Both the position numbers and the translations under genes were made by a program. A stretch of 64,000 nt of DNA from VXYL01 sp965208525 (GTDB lineage: Bacteria > Pseudomonadota > Gammaproteobacteria > Pseudomonadales > Azotimanducaceae), in assembly GCA_965208525.1 (NCBI GenBank), contig OZ242340.1, forward strand, positions 744,001 to 808,000, in the 5' to 3' direction. Within the stretch, counting starts at the first letter, position 1. Each line of letters opens with the position of its first letter. Below are positions 55,129 to 63,913 of this stretch, in pieces. Below the pieces are notes generated by a model. The model was given only the letters and a program-made list of their open reading frames with translations. It was not told the DNA's origin and did not search any database.

Positions 55129-58100
55129 ATGACCACGGAGGAGACGCGACCGGTGCAAAACCACCACGTGATCGACAATCACCGCAAGACGCTTGTGGAG
55201 TACCTGCGTCCGAAGTTCGATTCGGCGGATATGCTGAGAATGGTATCCGCGTACTTTTCGATCTACGGCTTCGAACTGCTCGAACGCGAGCTAGGAGATA
55301 TCGACTCGGTACGGTTTCTATTCGGCGATCCAGACTCGGTCGCCGAGTTGGATCCCGGCTCTCAAGAGACAAAGGCGTTCGAGATCACTGAGGAAGGTCT
55401 ATCGCCCCGCCACCGCTTGGAGCAGAAGTACCTGGCCCAACGGTGCGCCGACTGGGTGCGGAAAGCCGGCGTGGACGTGCGATCGATAAAGCGCCAGGGG
55501 TTCTTGCACGGGAAGATGTACCACACCGAAAGAACAGGAGGAGGAACGGCAGTCGTAGGTAGCTCGAACTTTACTAGGCGTGGATTGGGCGGGGGACAGG
55601 ATCCCAACCTGGAGATCAACTTGGCGCTCGGCGATCAATCGGATGAGGCGTGGTTGGATCTCAAGGGGTGGTTCGATGATGTTTGGAGAGACGACGATCG
55701 AACGCAGGACGTTAAGGCGGAGGTGCTGCAAGCGCTTGCTCGTGTTGGCAAGGACCACGCTCCAGAGTTCATCTATTACAAGACCCTCTTCGAGCTGTTT
55801 AGAGAGGAGATCGACAAACTCCCAGGAGCCGACGCACAATTCATAACTCGTCTCGAGGAGACGAAGATCTGGAATGGGCTGTACGACTTCCAACGGGATG
55901 CCGCAAAGATGGTGATCGCGCGTCTCGAGCGGCAGGGCGGCTGCATTCTCGCGGACAGCGTCGGTCTCGGCAAGACGTACACGGCGCTCGCAGTGATAAA
56001 GCACTACGAGATCCGCTACAACGCGCGCGTGCTGGTCCTTTGCCCCAAGAAGCTAAACGAGAATTGGGTGCTGTATCCGGCCGCGAATGCGCGGCTCGGC
56101 AACCCGTTCATCGAGGACAGGTTCGGATTTACGGTGCTCTCGCATACGGACCTTTCGCGGGATAGAGGGAACGTGGGAAGCATCGATCTTTCTCGGTTCG
56201 ATTGGAGCGGGTTCCACTTGGTCGTCATCGACGAGTCGCATAACTTTCGCAACGCGACGAGCAGTCGACGGGACGAGAATGGGCAAATCGTTCGCTTGAG
56301 TCGATATGAGCGGCTCCTGGAGGAAGTGATCGCAGGCGGCGGGGACACAAAGGTGCTGATGCTGTCCGCGACGCCGGTTAACACGTCCCTTACGGATCTC
56401 CGAAATCAGATCCATCTTCTGGCCGCCAAGCGAGACGACGCATTTCGGGAGCGCTTGGGCATCGACAGTTTCAAAAACCTCCTCGATTCGGCACAGAGGA
56501 AGTTCAGAGCGTGGGAGGCTCGCGGAAGGAGACGCAAGAAGGCGGCACTTGTGGAGGACCTGGGTGCGGACTTCTTCAATCTCTTGGGCGCGGTGTCGAT
56601 CGCGCGATCCAGGAGACAAATCAAGAAGTTCTATGCGGATGCGATGCTAGAGATCGGGAGTTTTCCGCAGCACGCGCCGCCAGACAACCACTATCCGACC
56701 ACGGATTTGGAGGGGGAGCTTTCCTATCGCGAACTCAACGAGCGTATCTCCGCCTTCTCGCTTGCGATCTATAACCCGACTGAGTACGTGACGTCGGAGG
56801 ACGCCCTTGAGGAACTCAGGCAGGAGAAGGAACGCTACCGTTTCAATCAGGCAGACCGTGAGAGGTTCCTGATCGGAATGATCCGAACGAACTTCCTCAA
56901 GAGATTGGAGAGTTCGGCACGAGCGTTGTCACTCACCCTCGACCGAACCATCGGGAAGATGGATGAGATGCTGGACAAGATCGACCGGTTCGAGACAGGC
57001 GCCGCAGGGGATGTCGTTGACGCCGATGCAATACCGGATGACGAGGACGATGACGAAGAGTTTCTGGTAAACCGCGGACGACGCCCCTTCCACCTCGGGG
57101 AACTCGACACGGAGAGATGGCGAGAAGATCTTGTGCGGGACCGGCGCACGCTTGAACGAGCATTGAAGAGCGTTCAACAAGTCACGCCAGAGCGCGACGG
57201 CAAGTTGGCAGCACTCAAGGAAACGGTGCGAGATCGTGTGGCGAATCCAACGCGGGACAAGGATGGTCGGCAGAACAGAAAGCTACTGGTGTTCACTTCG
57301 TTCAAGGACACGGGCGAGTATCTATACTCCGAGCTTCAATCCGTTGCGGAGGCATTGGGTATCAGGATGGCTATGGTAGCCGGAGATGTGGTCCATGTGC
57401 CGGGGGGTGGGGATCTTCAGTCGGTGCTGTCACGATTCGCTCCGCGAGCCCACAAGACGCATCATCAGGGAGAGATAGACCTGCTGATTGGGACGGACTG
57501 CATTTCAGAAGGGCAGAACCTGCAAGACTGCGATACGGTGGTCAACTACGATATTCACTGGAATCCAGTGAGACTCATCCAACGGTTTGGCCGCATTGAC
57601 CGGATCGGCAGCCAAGCGGAGCGGGTTAGGATGATCAACTTCTGGCCCACCGACGACATGGAGCTGTATCTGAATCTGCAGCACCGTGTAGAGGCGCGCA
57701 TGGTACTTGCGGACGCCGCTGCAACGGGTGACGAGAACCGTCTGGAAGACGCCGAGGAGCAGGCCCGTACCGAATTGAACTTTCGCGACCAGCAGCTATT
57801 GCAACTTCGAGACGAGATTGGTGATCTGGATGACTTCGCTGATGGAGTCGTGATGAGTGACTTCACCCTAGACTACTACCTTGCTCAGTTGATGCGCTAC
57901 CTCGAGCGTTTTCGGAAGGAGCTTGAGCAGACGGCTTATGGTGCCTACGCCGTCGTAGAGGGAGGGACCGAAGGGATCGTTTTCTTACTTAGGCATCGGG
58001 TCGGCACGTCGGAGTCAGGCGCTAGGCGTATGAGTCCGACCTCACCGTTCTTCCTGGTGTACGTGCGCGGAGACAAAACTGTAGCCGCCGGTCACATGCA

Positions 58101-58419
58101 GCCGAAACGAACGCTGGATGAGTTCGAGCGTCTCGCAGCTGGTGAGACCGCGCCTCTTCAGGCGTTGTGCGATGAGTTCGATGCGGAAACCCGGCAAGGT
58201 CGCGACATGTCACGGTACTCGGCATTGCTTGATTCGGCCGTCGTAAGTATCTCGGACCAGTTCAGAGCAGCGCTGGCAGATCGGGTAGGTGCGAGGAACT
58301 TCAGAATACCCAAGCGTCGCGAACAACCGGACGGGGCAGAGGACTTCGAGCTGGTAACTTGGCTCGTCGTGCGCCGCAAGAGCGACGGGAAAGGAACTGA
58401 GGCGGAGGAAAGGAACTAG
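55129..58419 (+). CDS. PLD-nuclease / SNF2-type helicase fusion protein
   Basis: 1096 residues. Residues about 15-200 form a phospholipase D-like nuclease domain with one HKD-type motif (H127-x-K129 ... GSSN at about 144-147). Residues about 250-870 form a superfamily 2 helicase of SNF2 type: Walker A SVGLGKT (K282), Walker B DESH (368-371), motif III SATPVN, motif V GTDCISEGQNLQDCD and motif VI QRFGRIDRIGS (from 818). A region with acidic repeats (DDEDDDEE, about 640) separates the lobes. It probably translocates on DNA and restricts, in partnership with the methyltransferase encoded 76 bases downstream. DISARM DrmD/DrmC carry similar activities on separate proteins. Confidence 0.88.
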   Translation: MTTEETRPVQNHHVIDNHRKTLVEYLRPKFDSADMLRMVSAYFSIYGFELLERELGDIDSVRFLFGDPDSVAELDPGSQETKAFEITEEGLSPRHRLEQKYLAQRCADWVRKAGVDVRSIKRQGFLHGKMYHTERTGGGTAVVGSSNFTRRGLGGGQDPNLEINLALGDQSDEAWLDLKGWFDDVWRDDDRTQDVKAEVLQALARVGKDHAPEFIYYKTLFELFREEIDKLPGADAQFITRLEETKIWNGLYDFQRDAAKMVIARLERQGGCILADSVGLGKTYTALAVIKHYEIRYNARVLVLCPKKLNENWVLYPAANARLGNPFIEDRFGFTVLSHTDLSRDRGNVGSIDLSRFDWSGFHLVVIDESHNFRNATSSRRDENGQIVRLSRYERLLEEVIAGGGDTKVLMLSATPVNTSLTDLRNQIHLLAAKRDDAFRERLGIDSFKNLLDSAQRKFRAWEARGRRRKKAALVEDLGADFFNLLGAVSIARSRRQIKKFYADAMLEIGSFPQHAPPDNHYPTTDLEGELSYRELNERISAFSLAIYNPTEYVTSEDALEELRQEKERYRFNQADRERFLIGMIRTNFLKRLESSARALSLTLDRTIGKMDEMLDKIDRFETGAAGDVVDADAIPDDEDDDEEFLVNRGRRPFHLGELDTERWREDLVRDRRTLERALKSVQQVTPERDGKLAALKETVRDRVANPTRDKDGRQNRKLLVFTSFKDTGEYLYSELQSVAEALGIRMAMVAGDVVHVPGGGDLQSVLSRFAPRAHKTHHQGEIDLLIGTDCISEGQNLQDCDTVVNYDIHWNPVRLIQRFGRIDRIGSQAERVRMINFWPTDDMELYLNLQHRVEARMVLADAAATGDENRLEDAEEQARTELNFRDQQLLQLRDEIGDLDDFADGVVMSDFTLDYYLAQLMRYLERFRKELEQTAYGAYAVVEGGTEGIVFLLRHRVGTSESGARRMSPTSPFFLVYVRGDKTVAAGHMQPKRTLDEFERLAAGETAPLQALCDEFDAETRQGRDMSRYSALLDSAVVSISDQFRAALADRVGARNFRIPKRREQPDGAEDFELVTWLVVRRKSDGKGTEAEERN

Positions 58420-58495
58420 CAGGGTCCGGTCCCCGCGGAGGCGCCAAGCGGGCGTTGGGGGCATTCAGACATTTTCAACAAGGAAGCGCAGAAGT

Positions 58496-61400
58496 ATGGA
58501 AGTAGACAGATCAACGATCCGGACAGCCCTGGGCGAGTTCGAACGGGGACACCTCCTTGAAGGCGCGACGGAGGTTTTACGCACATTGGGCTACGCGAGT
58601 GAACGAACCATGAAGACATCCGGTCATCCAACAGACTTCTTCAGCAGCGCTCCGCGCACCACTCGTTCGAGGGCCCGCATTCTGGAGGACGCGAAGCAGA
58701 TACATATCCTCTTCCAGTACACGGACGAAGAGGTACGCGCGGCAGGGGGCCAGGCGCAGCTTGGCATACTCGGCGCATCTGGATTCGACGGAGAACACCA
58801 GGACGGATTTCTATTCGCGGCGGTTGAGCTGCGCACGCGTAAACGCCGATCCGGAAAGCGTTCAAACGGATATTCTCGAGGCGACTATGCGCAAATGACC
58901 CGAGAAGTCAATCGAGCATTCGCGGGCGTGCCCGCCGTCGTGCTATTCCGCGTGGACGGACTCCTCACGGTTGGATTCGTCGGGCGCCGCCGGCACAAGC
59001 GCGACCCGTCGCGCGACGTTCTTGAGCGTGCCAGTCTTATCAAGGACATCAACCTGCGCGCGCCACACCGAGCGCACCTCGACACCCTAGCAGAGTTGTC
59101 CGTCCCACGAATGCTGGAGTGGATCGAGAGGCGGCGATTGACCCAGGACTTCGAAGGGCTTCGTAGGGCTTGGCTCGCCAAGCTCGATACCGAGGAACTT
59201 AACAGACGTTTCTATCGCGAGCTGTTTGGTTGGTTCGAGTCCGCGGTGGACGAGGCAACCTTTCCTGAGGAGGGCGCGCAGCCCGAAGAGCATGTGATCA
59301 GACTCATTACACGCCTTATGTTCGTGTGGTTCATGAAGGAGAAGGACCTGATTGCCGAGGACCTGTTTATCGAGTCTAGGGTACGTGGCCTGTTGAAAGA
59401 CTATGACGCAGAGACGGGCGACTCCTACTATCGGGCGGTACTACAAAACCTGTTCTTCGCTACACTCAATACGGAGATCGGAAGCCGCGGTTTCGGGCGC
59501 GGGCGGAGCTCCTCCAACTCCCGGTATCGCTACCGCGATCTCATATCTCGCCCGAAAGAACTCGTCGAGTTGTTAGAGAAAACGCCGTTTATCAATGGTG
59601 GGCTGTTCGAGTGCCTGGAAGGTCCTGAAGGCGTGGCAATAGACAGCTTTTCGGATGACACATCAGCGCTTCAGAGGCTGAGCGTGCCGAATCGGTTGTT
59701 CTTCGGCGAAAGGGGCCTGATCCGAATATTCGAGAATTACCGCTTTACCGTCGAGGAAAACACGCCGATCGAGCGCGAAGTGGCGTTAGATCCCGAGTTG
59801 TTGGGAAGCGTATTTGAGAATCTCCTGGCTGCGTACAACCCCGAGACACGAGAAACGGCCCGAAAGCACACCGGCTCCTACTATACGCCGCGGCCAGTCG
59901 TTGACTACATGGTTCGAGAGAGCATTGCCTTCGCGTTGGGTGCGAAGGCGAGAGCAAGGGTGGGATCGGCGAAAAGCTGGATGAGTCGAATCCGGACACT
60001 GGTGGATGAGTCGAAGAATGTGGAGGAGGAGAGCCCGCTGTTCGACGAGATCGACGCGCGTAGATTGGTGAGCGCGGTTGCTGACATTACGGTGCTGGAT
60101 CCGGCCGTCGGGTCCGGGGCTTTCCCTATGACGGCATTACATGTATTGACACTGGTGCTACGTCGCCTAGACCCAAAAAATGAGCACTGGGAGCAAGTAC
60201 AACTTAAGCGGGCAGCGGACAGGGCCGCGCAGGCGTACCAGGCAAGTGACGATCGCTTGCGGGAGCAAACCTTGGAGGAGGTCGAGGCGACCTTCCGGCG
60301 CTATCGGGACTCTGACTTTGGACGCAAGCTTTACCTGATCCAGAACAGCCTGTTTGGTGTAGACATACAACCGATCGCCTGTCAGATCGCGAAATTGCGC
60401 TTTTTCATTTCGTTAGCGATCGAACAAAGAGCGACCGGGGACGGTGGTGACAACTACGGTATCAGACCGCTGCCGAATCTAGAAACTAGATTCATCGCGG
60501 CCGACTCGTTGCTAAGTGCCGGTGGGCAGAGAACACTGGGTGAGCAAGGCGATGTCGAAAGGATCAAGGAGGAACTAAAGCTGAACCGCGAAAGGCACTT
60601 CAACGCAAAGACACCTGAAGCGAAGCACGAGTGCAGGGACAAGGACGAGGAACTCAGATTAGACCTCGCAGATGCTCTTGCTGCTGGAGGGATTGGCAGC
60701 AGTCACGTGGAGAGGGTCTCCAATTGGGACCCCTACGACCAGAACGGATTTGCGGAATGGTTCGATGCCGAGTACATGTTCGGCGTGGCGCGGTTCGATG
60801 TAGTCATCGGGAACCCGCCGTACATACAGCTCCAGAAAAACCGCGGCGAAATGCGCAAAAAGTACCAGAACGCCGGCTACGATGTGTTTGCTAGTGCTGG
60901 AGACGTGTATCAACTGTTCTATGAGCGTGGCATGAGCGTCGCTAGAGAGGGGGAGGGCGTACTGGCGTACATAACATCCAACAGCTGGTTGAAAGCAGAG
61001 TACGGCCGGCTCCTTCGCCAGTACTTTGCGTCACGGCACACGCCTTTGACGCTCGTAGAAATGGGCAAGGATGTCTTCGAGAACGCTGTCGTTGATACGG
61101 CGCTTCTGATCGTGCGAAACGGCAAAGGTCGTCGGCGCGTGGCTTGTCCCGCGGTGGATGTGGAGGAAACCAAGGAAGGGCGGTTCCCTCCGCCGAAGAA
61201 AGCCTGGGGGACGTTAAGGCCAGACGGCGAGCGACCCTGGATGGCACTCTCGTCCGTCGAGAGATCCGTAATGGAGAAGATGGAAGCGGTTGGAACGCCT
61301 CTACGGCTATGGGATATATCCATTTACTATGGAATAAAAACCGGTTACAACGAGGCCTTCGTCGTCGATACGGCGCTACGAGATCGCCTGATTGCTGAGG

Positions 61401-61576
61401 ATCCACGCTCGAAAGAAATAATCAAACCGGTGCTTACGGGGTCGCGATATAGCGCGTTACCGCGCAAATTGGGCAGGTCTTTGGCTGATCGACACGCACA
61501 ACGGCCACGATGGCGCGCCACCGATAAACGTCGAGGACTATCCTGCGATAAAGGCTCATCTGGACGGCTTCACTGA
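58496..61576 (+). CDS. Eco57I-like adenine methyltransferase, body (specificity C-terminus out of frame)
   Basis: 1026 residues as read. An N-terminal region of about 500 residues without a nuclease motif I recognise is followed by the N6-adenine methyltransferase core: motif I DPAVGSGAF (D535), then FGVDIQPIACQIAKLRFFISLAIEQ and catalytic NPPY (773-776). The TaqI-like specificity region begins near residue 940 inside the left inverted repeat. At residue about 981 the frame is lost: a run of four G (61438-61441) where three would continue as LTGRDIARYRANW. The last 45 residues are therefore out-of-frame and unlike any specificity domain. With one G fewer the protein would run into the invertible cassette and reach about 1190 residues. 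It probably modifies self DNA for the adjacent nuclease-helicase. Confidence 0.85.
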   Translation: MEVDRSTIRTALGEFERGHLLEGATEVLRTLGYASERTMKTSGHPTDFFSSAPRTTRSRARILEDAKQIHILFQYTDEEVRAAGGQAQLGILGASGFDGEHQDGFLFAAVELRTRKRRSGKRSNGYSRGDYAQMTREVNRAFAGVPAVVLFRVDGLLTVGFVGRRRHKRDPSRDVLERASLIKDINLRAPHRAHLDTLAELSVPRMLEWIERRRLTQDFEGLRRAWLAKLDTEELNRRFYRELFGWFESAVDEATFPEEGAQPEEHVIRLITRLMFVWFMKEKDLIAEDLFIESRVRGLLKDYDAETGDSYYRAVLQNLFFATLNTEIGSRGFGRGRSSSNSRYRYRDLISRPKELVELLEKTPFINGGLFECLEGPEGVAIDSFSDDTSALQRLSVPNRLFFGERGLIRIFENYRFTVEENTPIEREVALDPELLGSVFENLLAAYNPETRETARKHTGSYYTPRPVVDYMVRESIAFALGAKARARVGSAKSWMSRIRTLVDESKNVEEESPLFDEIDARRLVSAVADITVLDPAVGSGAFPMTALHVLTLVLRRLDPKNEHWEQVQLKRAADRAAQAYQASDDRLREQTLEEVEATFRRYRDSDFGRKLYLIQNSLFGVDIQPIACQIAKLRFFISLAIEQRATGDGGDNYGIRPLPNLETRFIAADSLLSAGGQRTLGEQGDVERIKEELKLNRERHFNAKTPEAKHECRDKDEELRLDLADALAAGGIGSSHVERVSNWDPYDQNGFAEWFDAEYMFGVARFDVVIGNPPYIQLQKNRGEMRKKYQNAGYDVFASAGDVYQLFYERGMSVAREGEGVLAYITSNSWLKAEYGRLLRQYFASRHTPLTLVEMGKDVFENAVVDTALLIVRNGKGRRRVACPAVDVEETKEGRFPPPKKAWGTLRPDGERPWMALSSVERSVMEKMEAVGTPLRLWDISIYYGIKTGYNEAFVVDTALRDRLIAEDPRSKEIIKPVLTGSRYSALPRKLGRSLADRHAQRPRWRATDKRRGLSCDKGSSGRLH

Positions 61577-61641
61577 CCACCTGGCCCGGCGCCAGGACCA
61601 AGGAATCACACCGTACAATCTCCGTAACTGCGCTTACCATG
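61318..61641 (+). repeat. Left 324 bp inverted repeat of the specificity inverton
   Basis: This segment is the exact reverse complement of 62491-62814 over its whole length as far as I can compare by eye, without gaps (paired positions always sum to 124132). It encodes the constant start of the specificity region (ICYGIKTGYNEAFVVD-like, ending ITPYNLRNCAYH). Identity this high implies recent exchange between the arms. Confidence 0.92.
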
Positions 61642-62077
61642 GCCATTTCTCGGGCCCCAAGTTGCTATGGCGCGATATGGCTGCAACGGGTACCTTTGCC
61701 TATAGCGATACGCCATTTTTACCAACGACAAAGCGTTCATGATGACCGGCAGTAGCCTGCACTTCCTTTGTGCCGTGCTGAATAGTCCTCCCGTGTCTTG
61801 GCTAGTCTCGAAGTCGGGGCTAACGACTGGTATGGGGCTAACACAGTGGAAAAAGTTCGTAGTCGAGGAGATTCCCGTGCCTCTCCCGGATGATTCCGCA
61901 ATCGCCGACGTCAGCCGTGCCGTGACTGATCTGCTCGCCTTGTTGGACGCTGGCGACGAAGAGGCAGTCAATCGCCTGGAGAGTTCTATCCACGCGATGG
62001 TGTGCGACCTATACGGGCTGACCGCAGAAGAGCTCAATCTGCTTGCCAAGACGCAGCGGAAGTTAGGTGACGGTTGA
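61642..62077 (+). pseudogene. Specificity cassette A (currently joined to the methyltransferase), frameshifted
   Basis: About 144 codons of a TaqI-like C-terminal specificity domain: GPKLLWRDMAATGTFAYSD, then MMTGSSLHFLCAVLNSPPVSWLVSK, TGMGLTQWKKFVVEEIPVPLP and a helical end LYGLTAEELNLLAKTQRKLGDG. The first 32 codons are in one frame and the rest (from 61739) in another; a missing base near 61725-61732, before the DKAFMMTG-like motif, would restore it. As sequenced, cassette A cannot be made as one piece. The shift may be real decay of this alternative or a sequencing error. Confidence 0.75.
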
Positions 62078-62490
62078 CTTTTCAATCGCTTGCCGCTCCC
62101 GCATGGAAATGCCGTAGGACTCGTACACGAAGTCCTCGAGGTCGGACTCAAGCGCCCCTACCTTTGCCGGCGTCCCCACGTCCATAGCGGCCAAAAGGTC
62201 ATCGACCATCCGCTCAACCGTTGGGGTATTGTTGATTGCGACAGGGATTGGGATCGCCTCTACTGTGACAGCGAACCATCTAGCCGTCCCCATGCCGGAC
62301 GTCACGGTGTTCTTGTTAACGTACCATGTAATCAACGACGAGTTGAGAAACGCCGCCAACAGCTTCATCATCGGACCGTGCATGAAGTAGACAGTGTTCG
62401 TACAGAAGGTTTCCGTCCCGGCAGGCGCATACGAAAACCTGCCTTCTGGCGTGAGGTCCATCCAGAAGAGCTTTTCCTCCCCGAATCGTT
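62063..62490 (-). CDS. Specificity cassette B (silent, inverted alternative C-terminus)
   Basis: About 142 codons on the reverse strand, paralogous to cassette A and continuous in frame with the right arm: ERFGEEKLFWMDLTPEGRFSY, TNTVYFMHGPMMKLLAAFLNSSLITWYVNK, TSGMGTARWFAVTVEAIPIPV, then VYESYGISMRERQAIEKSTVT. It has no start of its own that makes biological sense and sits tail-to-tail with cassette A, overlapping by 15 bases. After inversion it would replace cassette A. It is intact, unlike cassette A. Confidence 0.82.
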
Positions 62491-62814
62491 CATGGTAAGC
62501 GCAGTTACGGAGATTGTACGGTGTGATTCCTTGGTCCTGGCGCCGGGCCAGGTGGTCAGTGAAGCCGTCCAGATGAGCCTTTATCGCAGGATAGTCCTCG
62601 ACGTTTATCGGTGGCGCGCCATCGTGGCCGTTGTGCGTGTCGATCAGCCAAAGACCTGCCCAATTTGCGCGGTAACGCGCTATATCGCGACCCCGTAAGC
62701 ACCGGTTTGATTATTTCTTTCGAGCGTGGATCCTCAGCAATCAGGCGATCTCGTAGCGCCGTATCGACGACGAAGGCCTCGTTGTAACCGGTTTTTATTC
62801 CATAGTAAATGGAT
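62491..62814 (-). repeat. Right 324 bp inverted repeat of the specificity inverton
   Basis: Exact reverse complement of 61318-61641, including the four-G run that shifts the frame. Outside the arm, sequence similarity fades within about ten bases on both sides. ACCGGT-type dyads occur in the arm (near 62788) and just outside it (62827-62836) and could be recombinase contacts. Confidence 0.92.
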
Positions 62815-62869
62815 GTACCCGGAAGGACCGGTTGTACTCAGTCGGCAATTTCTTAACGGGGACTTATCC

Positions 62870-63835
62870 ATGATTGATTCAGCAGCAGACAATTCGGCGG
62901 TCTTGGGGTCGCATTTTTGTGAGGACGTGTTGCGTGAAGCGGCTCGGGCGGAAAACACGCGAGTAGCGTATGAGAAGGGCTGGCGCTGCTTTGTGGCCTG
63001 GTGCGAGGAGGTGAACGTGACTCCGCGAGAGGCGAGTTCACAAGACATCGTCAGGTTCCTCGTCGCGATGGCGACCATGGGCCGATCTGGCGGCAAGCCT
63101 CTTGCACTGAACACCCTCAGGCTCTATCGCAGTGGGCTGAACGATCGATGGCGTCGGATGGGCTCGAAGTCGCCAGCGGCGGCAAGGGTCGTCGATGAGG
63201 TGCTAAAAGGCCTGGCTAGGCTTCGGGGGGACACGCCGCGCCGAGTGAAGGCTCTGCGGGAGCATCAGATACTGGCGATGTTGGAGTCATGTGGAGGGGG
63301 GCTGCATGGGCTTCGGGACGCTGCGATCTTGTCACTGGGATTCGCGGCGGCGCTCCGCCGATCGGAGTTGTGCTGCCTGCGGATGGACGACCTCGAACGC
63401 AAAGAGGATGACGGGATGGTGGTCCATCTGCGAAGGTCGAAAACGGATGCGGGAGGGTCCGGGCAGAGGGTGGCGGTGATTGAAGGGAAGGCTGTAATGC
63501 CCGTCGCCCATGTGGACCGTTGGCTTCGGGAGTCTGGGATCAGGAACGGGTTCGTCTTTCAGACACTAAGACGCGGTGGCATTGCATCGGGTCGACCACT
63601 CGATCCTGGCGACGTTGCTCGGATCGTGAAACGGCACGCACGAAGGATCGGCCTTGAGCCGCGGGAGTACTCTGGGCACTCCCTGCGAGCAGGGTTCGTG
63701 ACAAGTGCGGCGGTGCACCGGGCGAGGATAGACAAGATCATGGAGGTGACCCGACACAGGAGCGCCGAAACGGTGCTGAAGTACATTCGCGACGAGGAAT
63801 CGTTCGTCGATCATGCGGGTGCGGCGTTTCTTTGA
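62870..63835 (+). CDS. Tyrosine recombinase, probable invertase of the specificity cassette
   Basis: 321 residues from the ATG at 62870 (MIDSAADNSA). N-terminal SAM-like core-binding domain (about 15-115) and catalytic domain with R163, K191, H270-x-x-R273, H296 and Y305, all present. It lacks the arm-binding domain of the island integrase and belongs to the XerC/D-like class with the ending DHAGAAFL. Its place 56 bases outside the right inverted repeat, on the far side from the methyltransferase, is the position of dedicated invertases in type I hsdS switching loci. The ribosome-binding site (GGGGA) is weak. Acting on the neighbouring repeats is inferred. Confidence 0.88.
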   Translation: MIDSAADNSAVLGSHFCEDVLREAARAENTRVAYEKGWRCFVAWCEEVNVTPREASSQDIVRFLVAMATMGRSGGKPLALNTLRLYRSGLNDRWRRMGSKSPAAARVVDEVLKGLARLRGDTPRRVKALREHQILAMLESCGGGLHGLRDAAILSLGFAAALRRSELCCLRMDDLERKEDDGMVVHLRRSKTDAGGSGQRVAVIEGKAVMPVAHVDRWLRESGIRNGFVFQTLRRGGIASGRPLDPGDVARIVKRHARRIGLEPREYSGHSLRAGFVTSAAVHRARIDKIMEVTRHRSAETVLKYIRDEESFVDHAGAAFL

Positions 63836-63887
63836 TGGGCCAGACGCACGCTCCAATGGTGCACACGTCTTCGGAAGACAATGGTGA

Positions 63888-63913
63888 GGCCGGCTCCTTG
63901 CTTGGGGCCGGCC
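63888..63913 (+). terminator. Hairpin downstream of the recombinase gene
   Basis: GGCCGGCTCC-ttgctt-GGGGCCGGCC, a 10 bp stem with one G-T pair, 52 bases after the recombinase stop. No T-run follows, so it is a possible rather than classical terminator. Confidence 0.4.

Larger units (their letters stand above)
61318..62814. other. Invertible segment switching the methyltransferase specificity cassette
   Basis: Two identical 324 bp inverted arms enclose 849 bp with two convergent cassettes, each encoding an alternative C-terminus of the same TaqI-like specificity domain. Recombination between the arms would flip the segment and join cassette B to the methyltransferase body in the same frame that cassette A occupies (checked by frame arithmetic). 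A tyrosine recombinase gene starts 56 bases beyond the right arm. Inversion itself is inferred, not observed. Confidence 0.85.

Noticed and set aside
53225..61576. A canonical BREX or DISARM locus
   Set aside because: The marker genes (pglZ, brxC, brxL; drmA, drmB) are absent from the window.
61434..62698. Matching 70-residue ORFs on opposite strands in the two repeat arms, read as a conserved small protein
   Set aside because: They are the same antisense frame of the methyltransferase arm seen twice because the arms are identical. Their 'conservation' is nucleotide duplication.
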